Shown in pieces: positions 4,380-9,681 of a DNA stretch of 9,681 nt (position 1 is its first letter; every line of letters begins with the position of its first letter). This DNA is from Nautiliaceae bacterium (GTDB lineage: Bacteria > Campylobacterota > Campylobacteria > Campylobacterales > Nautiliaceae), in contig JAMOSR010000036.1 in the NCBI GenBank assembly GCA_027062985.1, forward strand, positions 1 to 9,681. The letters run 5' to 3'. A program made the translations under genes and the position numbers. The notes beneath the pieces were generated by a model, which ran no database searches, was not told where the DNA came from, and worked only from the letters and a program-made list of their open reading frames with translations.

Positions 4380-7262
4380 TTAAAATAAATTAAAAGGAAG
4401 AGTTAATGTCCTTTTAAAAATATTAAAAGGGCTTAAAATAATATCTTTTCCTATATCTGAAGAGACTTTTGGATTGTTTAAATCTCCTTTTACAATTAGC
4501 TTTACGTTTATATTCCCGTCTTTTCCAAAAAGTATGTGGCTTATTCCTTTACCTACAATAGGTATTTTTTTATATTTCATTTTTAATGTTGCCTGTAGTT
4601 TTAACATAATTTCGTTAGTTTCTAGATTAATTGTTCCCTTTCCTTTAAAGTCAATGTTTTTTCCTATTATTTTTATACTGTCAAAATATAATATGTTGTT
4701 ATAAAGTACGTATTTTATATATCCATATTTTATCTTGTATCCTTTTGAGGAAAAACCTGGAGATTTTAAGGATAATAAAGAAGGTACTGTGTTTAAAAAT
4801 GCTATTAGATTATTAAGAGCTTTTAAATTTTCGTTAATTGCATGATTTATTTTAATATATCCTATATAAAGATCCGGCTGAGGTTTAATGATTTTAAAAT
4901 CTAAGTCTATTTCTTTAAATGAATTAAAAAACTCTAAAAGAGCGCTTAATTCTTCTTTTTGATAGTGATATCCTGTTATTGTCAAAATATTGTCTTTGGT
5001 AAGAGCCTCTAAGGAACTTTTTTTATATTTGGAGGTGAATTTCAATGTATCATTATATTCTAATGTTGCTTTTTGAGATAAAAATTTATGATTTTTATAA
5101 ATTAAATTGGTATTTGTTGAATTTACTATTGCATAAAAGTTTGTATCTGAAGTTTGATATTTGGATTTAGGGATTAAGTTATCCACGGTATCTATTATTT
5201 CTAAAAGGGTTTCTATGTTTATATCCACATTTTTAATGTCAGCTTTTAAATGATTTAAATTTGTTATTGTTACTTTTATATTATTGTTGCTTATTTTTAT
5301 TGTATCTTTATCAATTTCCACTTTAGCGTCTATGCAGTTAGGATTTTTTTTGTTTAATAATAAAGGTTTTTTTAGAATTGCTTTTGTTATTAATAAAGTT
5401 TGATTTTTTAATATGTGAATATATACATCTCCGTCTTTCAAAAAAGAAAAAGGAGTATATTTTATAAACTTTTTAATTGAATAAACATAGATATCTAAGT
5501 TTTTTAAATCTGCCATCACTGTGGAGTTTAAAAGATATAGAAAATGGTTTTTGAAATCAATTACTATTTTTTCGTTAAAATTTTTTATATTAACTAAATT
5601 TAAAATTTTAAATGTTTTTATTTTTGTAAAAGAGTTTAAAAATTGAGGGTTTATAGTTAGATTTGAATCCAAAATGATTTCTCCTATGTCAAAAGATGAA
5701 TTTAAATCTTTTAATTTTACGGAAAAATTTAAATCTTTCCCTTTTTCTTGTAGCTTGTTGTATCCGAAAATTGAGTTTTCGTATTTAAATAATGAGTTTT
5801 TGGAATTTATTTGGTGTTTAATATGAAAAATTTTTTTATCTATATCAATAGAAGCATTTAAATATATATGATTTTTACCTCTCAGTTGTTGTAAGGGCAG
5901 GGATATGTTGAATTCTTTTAAAATCTGTTTTAAATCATTATTTATTTTGACGGAATTGCTTGAAGAGCGGACATTTAAAACGGAGCCGTTTAAATCTATA
6001 AAAGTCGGGGTAAATGTAAAAGATTTAATTTTTATAGTTTCTATTACCGCTTTTTTTGTTTTGGTGTTTATTAAGATGTTTTGGACTGAAGGATTTAAGT
6101 TTTTATATTTTATTTTTATTGTAGGTATGGAAATTAAATTATATTTTCCATAAATGGTAGGTATTATTATTTTTAAAAAAGCGTTTTTTATTATGTTGTT
6201 ATTGATTTTATAGGTTATAAAATCGTCAAACACCATCAGAAATGCATTATCGGCTTTAGCATAAATGTCTTTTTTGATAAGGGTTATTTTTTTTGAAGAA
6301 AAATTTAGATTGTGTTTGTTTTTAAAAACGATTTCGTTTTCAAATAAGGTGGCGTTAATGTCCTGATAATGTAGATTTATTTTATTGTTTTTTGAAATTA
6401 TTAATAATTTTTCTTTTAGAAAATATGTGCCTTTAAGAAAATCTGTGTAAGCTTTTATTTTTTTATATTCTCCTTTTGCTTTTAATATGTTGAAAATTGC
6501 TTTTTTATTGGTTAAATCTATTTTAACGGAATTTAATTTTATAAAATCTTTTTTGTTTTTTATAAATAATTCATCCCCTTTTGCGCTTGCGGATATATTT
6601 TTGTATTTTAAATCTGCATATAAGGAAAGAATAAATTTCGAAATATCTATCTTAAAATCTTTATAATTGGTAGATAATTTTTTTGAAGAAACAATAGCTG
6701 TTAGTATATCTTTATCGTTAAGTTCCCCTTTTAAATTTATTTTATTTTTTCCATTTATATATGCTGTTAAATTAAAAGATATTATATCTTCAAAATTTAT
6801 TTTTCCATTTAAGTCTTTTATGTTTATATTTTCATATTTAATATTAAAATTGTTTAAAATCAGATATTTTCTGTAAGGCTTTATTTTTCCTTTTAAATAA
6901 AAAAGATTTGAATTTATAAATAATGTTTTTTGAGTAAAATAAATTTCCGGTATTTTTATATCTTTATATTGAAAGTCTTTGGCATCTATTTTTTCAATGA
7001 AATTCATAAGCCATTTAACGGAATGTAGTCTTTTATGAAAGGTTGTAATGTCTTTTTTTATTGATTGTTGTGGTATTATTCGAATGCCGTTGGCTTTTAT
7101 AATTATTTTTTTATGAATTTTTATAAAAAAATGTTGTATCTTTAGATTATTTAATTTTAGATTATAAAAGTTTAGACCATGAAATAAGGATATAAAAACT
7201 ATGAAAGAGAAATATAAAATTACAAAAATTATAGCCGTAATAGAAGTTCTTTTAATTTTCAT
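4380..7262 (-). CDS. Large membrane-anchored AsmA/YhdP-like protein (DUF3971 / AsmA-like C-terminus)
   Basis: The 960-residue protein has one N-terminal signal-anchor (about residues 9-28, AIIFVILYFSFIVFISLF after a basic MKIKRTS). The rest is a long, low-complexity, Lys/Asn/Ile-rich region of alternating hydrophobic and polar residues, as expected for a beta-taco groove in the periplasm. The last 120 residues fit the AsmA-like C-terminus. They contain DFKGKGTINLETNEIMLKLQ, then VGKGISHILFGKDG and VKGDLNNPKVS (924-934), the usual 'G...dP.v' close. Relatives (AsmA, TamB, YhdP) are bridge-like proteins thought to carry phospholipids from inner to outer membrane. The family call rests on architecture and the C-terminal motif and is moderately sure; lipid transfer is inference. 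On the minus strand, AAGGA (plus-strand 7271-7275) lies 8 bases before the ATG, supporting this start even though it overlaps mltG by 62 bases. No other Met occurs before residue 86. Confidence 0.72.
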   Translation of the reverse strand: MKIKRTSITAIIFVILYFSFIVFISLFHGLNFYNLKLNNLKIQHFFIKIHKKIIIKANGIRIIPQQSIKKDITTFHKRLHSVKWLMNFIEKIDAKDFQYKDIKIPEIYFTQKTLFINSNLFYLKGKIKPYRKYLILNNFNIKYENINIKDLNGKINFEDIISFNLTAYINGKNKINLKGELNDKDILTAIVSSKKLSTNYKDFKIDISKFILSLYADLKYKNISASAKGDELFIKNKKDFIKLNSVKIDLTNKKAIFNILKAKGEYKKIKAYTDFLKGTYFLKEKLLIISKNNKINLHYQDINATLFENEIVFKNKHNLNFSSKKITLIKKDIYAKADNAFLMVFDDFITYKINNNIIKNAFLKIIIPTIYGKYNLISIPTIKIKYKNLNPSVQNILINTKTKKAVIETIKIKSFTFTPTFIDLNGSVLNVRSSSNSVKINNDLKQILKEFNISLPLQQLRGKNHIYLNASIDIDKKIFHIKHQINSKNSLFKYENSIFGYNKLQEKGKDLNFSVKLKDLNSSFDIGEIILDSNLTINPQFLNSFTKIKTFKILNLVNIKNFNEKIVIDFKNHFLYLLNSTVMADLKNLDIYVYSIKKFIKYTPFSFLKDGDVYIHILKNQTLLITKAILKKPLLLNKKNPNCIDAKVEIDKDTIKISNNNIKVTITNLNHLKADIKNVDINIETLLEIIDTVDNLIPKSKYQTSDTNFYAIVNSTNTNLIYKNHKFLSQKATLEYNDTLKFTSKYKKSSLEALTKDNILTITGYHYQKEELSALLEFFNSFKEIDLDFKIIKPQPDLYIGYIKINHAINENLKALNNLIAFLNTVPSLLSLKSPGFSSKGYKIKYGYIKYVLYNNILYFDSIKIIGKNIDFKGKGTINLETNEIMLKLQATLKMKYKKIPIVGKGISHILFGKDGNINVKLIVKGDLNNPKVSSDIGKDIILSPFNIFKRTLTLPFNLF
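7141..7168 (+). promoter_or_regulatory. Possible mltG promoter inside the AsmA-like gene
   Basis: TTTAGA (7141-7146) and TATAAA (7163-7168) are separated by 16 bases, and the mltG ATG is 32 bases after the -10. It lies wholly in the 5' coding part of the opposite-strand gene. Such AT-rich DNA gives many loose matches, so this is a candidate only. Confidence 0.3.
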
Positions 7263-8124
7263 AATCTTTATCCTTTTTTATCTTACCAGAGAGGTAAAAA
7301 CTTCAAGAGTTGTTTATGTTCCTTCCGGTAATACAAATTATACAATAAAAACCTTGCAAAAAAACGGTTTGGATATAAATATGGCAGATTTTTTTTTCAT
7401 AAGGCTGTTTGGTTATCCTCAGGCCGGGTGGATAGATTTAAAAAGCACTACAATGACAAAGCTTGATTTTTTAAGAAAATTGACCCATTCTAAAGCCGCA
7501 ATAGTGAAAATTATTGCAATTCCCGGAGAAACGAATTATTTTATTTATAAACAGATAGGTAAAAAACTTAAAATTAAAAATTTTTATTGTAATATAGAGG
7601 AAGGTTTTATAAAACCGGATACGTATTTTTTACCTATAGGAATGGAAAGGAAAAGGGTATGTCAATATCTTTATGATATTTCTTTAAGATGGCACAGACA
7701 GATAAGTAAAAAGTTTTTAGGAGTATGGAATTATCCTCAATATAAAACTAAACTTATTATAGCTTCCTTAATTCAAAAAGAAGCGGCAAATGTCAAAGAA
7801 ATGCCTTATATCTCGGCTGTTATAAACAATAGACTGCAAAAACATATGAAACTTCAACTGGATGGGGCTTTAAATTACGGTAAATATTCTCATACAAAGA
7901 TAACCCCTTCAAGATTAAGACATGATAACAGTAGATTTAATACTTATAAATATTTCGGTTTACCTCCGGAGCCTGTATGTATTGTAAGTAAAGAAGCCAT
8001 TAAAGCCGCTTTTTTTCCGGCTAAAGTGAAATATCTCTATTTTGTAAAATGTGGTAAAACCCATAGGTTTGCAGTTACTTATAAAGGGCATATTAAAAAT
8101 ATTAGAAGATGTTCTAGAAAATAG
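7201..8124 (+). CDS. mltG: MltG (YceG-like) endolytic peptidoglycan transglycosylase
   Basis: The 307-residue inner-membrane enzyme cuts nascent glycan strands inside the chain and is thought to end their elongation. One transmembrane helix at about residues 9-28 follows a basic N-terminus, leaving the rest in the periplasm. The catalytic region is clear: IIASLIQKEAANVKEMPYIS places the expected catalytic Glu at 194. ISAVINNRL and KLQLDGALNYG then follow in the family order, with FNTYKYFGLPPEP at about 246-258. The C-terminal VKYLYFVKCGKTHRFAVTYKGH is also diagnostic. Length is slightly below the E. coli protein. TAAGGA at 7185-7190 lies 10 bases before the ATG; the next Met is residue 61, beyond the membrane helix, so the given start is needed. 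The first 62 bases also encode, on the other strand, the start of the AsmA-like protein. Confidence 0.92.
   Translation: MKEKYKITKIIAVIEVLLIFIIFILFYLTREVKTSRVVYVPSGNTNYTIKTLQKNGLDINMADFFFIRLFGYPQAGWIDLKSTTMTKLDFLRKLTHSKAAIVKIIAIPGETNYFIYKQIGKKLKIKNFYCNIEEGFIKPDTYFLPIGMERKRVCQYLYDISLRWHRQISKKFLGVWNYPQYKTKLIIASLIQKEAANVKEMPYISAVINNRLQKHMKLQLDGALNYGKYSHTKITPSRLRHDNSRFNTYKYFGLPPEPVCIVSKEAIKAAFFPAKVKYLYFVKCGKTHRFAVTYKGHIKNIRRCSRK
7337..7342 (-). promoter_or_regulatory. Candidate -10 element for the AsmA-like gene, inside mltG
   Basis: On the minus strand this reads TATAAT, preceded by TTG, the same TTGTATAAT string found at the cbpA promoter. Transcription would start near 7330, giving an untranslated leader of about 70 bases before the ATG at 7262. 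I see no good -35 at the usual distance. If correct, this transcript and that of mltG would overlap antisense at their 5' ends. Confidence 0.35.
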
Positions 8125-8135
8125 GGTTTACGTTT

Positions 8136-8178
8136 AGTAACACTTTTATTAGATTAAATTAAAAAATTGTTACTTTTT
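8136..8178 (+). terminator. Probable intrinsic terminator of mltG
   Basis: AGTAACA (8136-8142) pairs perfectly with TGTTACT (8168-8174). After one C-T mismatch, TTTT (8144-8147) can pair with AAAA (8163-8166), leaving a 15-base loop. The stem is followed at once by a T-run (8174-8178). It lies 11 bases after the mltG stop. The stem is modest in G-C content, and the same dyad could instead be a protein-binding site upstream of icd. Confidence 0.5.
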
Positions 8179-8179
8179 G

Positions 8180-8185
8180 TATAAA
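8180..8185 (+). promoter_or_regulatory. Candidate -10 element of the icd promoter
   Basis: TATAAA at 8180-8185 is preceded by TTTTTG, giving the TTGTATAA string also present at the cbpA promoter. No strong -35 is visible. Transcription from about 8192 would leave a leader of about 32 bases. An alternative is TAAAAT (8192-8197) with TTGTTA (8167-8172) at 19-base spacing. icd needs its own start because a terminator-like hairpin lies directly upstream. Confidence 0.4.
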
Positions 8186-8223
8186 AAAAGGTAAAATTTA
8201 AAAAACCAAAAAAAGGAGAGTGT

Positions 8224-9681
8224 ATGGCACAGCCGACAATCGTATGGACAAAAATTGATGAAGCGCCTTATCTTGCAACATTTAGCTTACTTCCTATTAT
8301 GGAAGCATTTACAAAAGATGCAGATATTAACTGGGAGCTAAGAGACATTTCTCTTGCAGGAAGAATAATTGCTGAATTTTCAGATATGTTACCAGAAAAC
8401 CTAAGACAGCCGGATGAACTTGCTTATCTTGGCGAACTTGTAAATAAACCTGAAGCAAATATTATTAAACTTCCAAACATTTCAGCTTCAGTTCCACAGC
8501 TAAAAGCTGCAGTTAAAGAACTTCAATCTCAAGGTTATCCGCTACCTGATTTCCCTGAAGAGCCTCAAAACGCCGAAGAAGAGAAAATCAGACTAAAATA
8601 TATGAAATGTGTAGGAAGTAACGTAAACCCGGTTCTTAGACAAGGAAACTCAGACAGAAGACTTGCCGAGCCTGTAAAAGAGTATGCAAAAATGCATCCG
8701 CACAGCATGAAAGACGTAAGTAGTGAAAGTAAATCTTATGTTGCTCATATGGAAAAAAACGATTTTTATCAAAACGAACAAAGCTTTATTGCACCTAAAA
8801 AAATGACTGTTGCAATTGAGTTTGAAGGTAAAAACGGAACTAAAAAAGTATTTAAAGAAGTAGAACTTGATGAAGGTGAAGTATTTTCAGGAACTTTTCT
8901 TAACAGAAAAACTCTAAGAGATTTTTATGAAAAAACAATTGAAGATGCAAAAGAAAAAGATATTCTGTTTAGCTTACACCTAAAAGCTACAATGATGAAA
9001 GTAAGCGACCCTGTAATGTTTGGGGATGCAATTAGAGTATATTACAAAGAACTTTTTGATAAATTTGGAAAAGAACTTGAAGAGATTGGATTTAATCCGA
9101 ATAACGGATTTAGTGACCTTGAAGCTAAACTTTCAAAATTACCAGAAGATAAACAGGCTGAAATTAAAAAGACAATTGAAGAAATCTATGCAAAAAGACC
9201 AAGACTTTATATGGTAGATAGCGACAAAGGTGTTACAAACCTTCACAGACCAAATGATGTAATTATTGACGCGTCAATTCCTGCTACAATTAAAAACGGG
9301 TTAAAAGGTTGGGGTCCTCAAGGTGAGGTTGAAGACTTGGTAATTACAGTTCCTGACAGAACATATGCAAGAATGTATAAAGAAATTGTAGCGGATATCG
9401 TTAAAAACGGACAGTTTGACCCTACAAAAGTGGGAACAGTTCAAAACGTGGGTCTTATGGCTAAAAAAGCGGAAGAGTACGGAAGTCACGATAAAACATT
9501 TTTCCCGCCAGAAGATGGTATAATTAGAGTAGTTGATACTGAAAATAACGAAGTATTAATGGAGTTTGAAACTGATAAAGGCGATATCTGGAGAGCATAT
9601 ACTGCAAAAGAAGAAGCTATTACAGACTGGATTAAGCTTGCGGTAAACAGAGCAAAAGAGAGCGGATTGCCGATTGTATTC
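8224..9681 (+). CDS. icd: Isocitrate dehydrogenase, NADP-dependent, monomeric type (3' end outside window)
   Basis: 486 codons are visible and the frame is still open at the window edge; the family is about 740 residues, so roughly a third is missing. The protein interconverts isocitrate and 2-oxoglutarate plus CO2 with NADP(H) in the cytoplasm. In an autotrophic relative it may run as the carboxylating step of the reverse TCA cycle, which is inference. The monomeric (not the common dimeric) family is clear from TIVWTKIDEAPYLATFSLLP at the start and KCVGSNVNPVLRQGNSDRR at 128-146. Residues recalled as substrate/metal ligands in the Azotobacter enzyme fall at Ser132, Arg139, Lys254, Asp349 and Tyr419. 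DSDKGVTNLHRPNDVIIDAS (332-351) is intact. AAGGAG at 8213-8218 lies 5 bases before the ATG. Codon choice looks less extreme in A/T than in the neighbouring AsmA-like gene, fitting high expression. Confidence 0.95.
   Translation, partial: MAQPTIVWTKIDEAPYLATFSLLPIMEAFTKDADINWELRDISLAGRIIAEFSDMLPENLRQPDELAYLGELVNKPEANIIKLPNISASVPQLKAAVKELQSQGYPLPDFPEEPQNAEEEKIRLKYMKCVGSNVNPVLRQGNSDRRLAEPVKEYAKMHPHSMKDVSSESKSYVAHMEKNDFYQNEQSFIAPKKMTVAIEFEGKNGTKKVFKEVELDEGEVFSGTFLNRKTLRDFYEKTIEDAKEKDILFSLHLKATMMKVSDPVMFGDAIRVYYKELFDKFGKELEEIGFNPNNGFSDLEAKLSKLPEDKQAEIKKTIEEIYAKRPRLYMVDSDKGVTNLHRPNDVIIDASIPATIKNGLKGWGPQGEVEDLVITVPDRTYARMYKEIVADIVKNGQFDPTKVGTVQNVGLMAKKAEEYGSHDKTFFPPEDGIIRVVDTENNEVLMEFETDKGDIWRAYTAKEEAITDWIKLAVNRAKESGLPIVF

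Noticed and set aside
4474..6876. Several plus-strand open frames opposite the AsmA-like gene (about 69-82 codons each)
   Set aside because: They are antisense shadows of a long, AT-rich gene, have no family resemblance and are dominated by Phe/Ile runs produced by the complementary Lys/Asn codons.
9020..9217. A 65-codon plus-strand frame within icd
   Set aside because: It lies out of frame inside an intact, highly conserved isocitrate dehydrogenase and shows no recognisable protein motif.
1..9681. Search for CRISPR arrays, tRNA/rRNA genes, insertion sequences and defence or toxin-antitoxin genes
   Set aside because: I saw no regularly spaced repeats, no tRNA-like cloverleaf sequence and no transposase, nuclease or toxin-like protein; genes fill nearly the whole window.

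Overview
The window is AT-rich, densely packed, Ile/Lys/Asn-biased bacterial DNA. It most likely comes from a Campylobacterota chromosome, and I would guess the Nautiliales (Nautilia/Caminibacter-like). Supporting signs are a cbpA-hspR heat-shock operon of the Helicobacter/Campylobacter type, a monomeric NADP-isocitrate dehydrogenase, and short gene spacing. The order-level assignment is inference; no rRNA or other marker gene is present.

Layout. (1) Bases 1-2980, plus strand: the 3' end of metG (tRNA-binding domain), then three genes joined by start/stop overlaps. These are a shortened Mur-ligase-like protein without a nucleotide-binding loop, a Nudix hydrolase resembling the NUDT14/UDP-sugar diphosphatase type, and a phosphomannomutase/phosphoglucomutase. 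(2) Bases 2981-4376, plus strand: a well-formed sigma70-type promoter overlapped by a HAIR-like dyad, then cbpA (DnaJ-like co-chaperone) and hspR (MerR-type repressor), closed by a 10-bp inverted repeat that probably terminates transcription from both sides. (3) Bases 4380-7262, minus strand: a 960-residue membrane-anchored AsmA/YhdP-like envelope protein. (4) Bases 7201-8124, plus strand: mltG, a lytic transglycosylase whose 5' end overlaps the 5' end of the AsmA-like gene head to head by 62 bp. (5) Bases 8125-9681, plus strand: a likely terminator whose U-tract runs into the icd promoter, then icd, which is cut by the window edge.

How the genes fit together. Two groups touch the envelope. 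The first operon offers hexose-phosphate mutase activity, possible nucleotide-sugar hydrolysis and a Mur-like protein. The AsmA-like/mltG pair offers possible lipid transfer and glycan-strand cleavage. The cbpA-hspR unit should be self-regulated, with HspR binding the dyad in its own promoter. icd supplies the NADP-dependent isocitrate/2-oxoglutarate step of central carbon metabolism.

Most of the window is ordinary chromosomal housekeeping DNA; I see no mobile element, CRISPR array, RNA gene or clear new multi-gene system. The points most worth a second look are the degenerate Mur-like protein, the promoter-operator overlap at cbpA, and the head-to-head coding overlap at 7201-7262.
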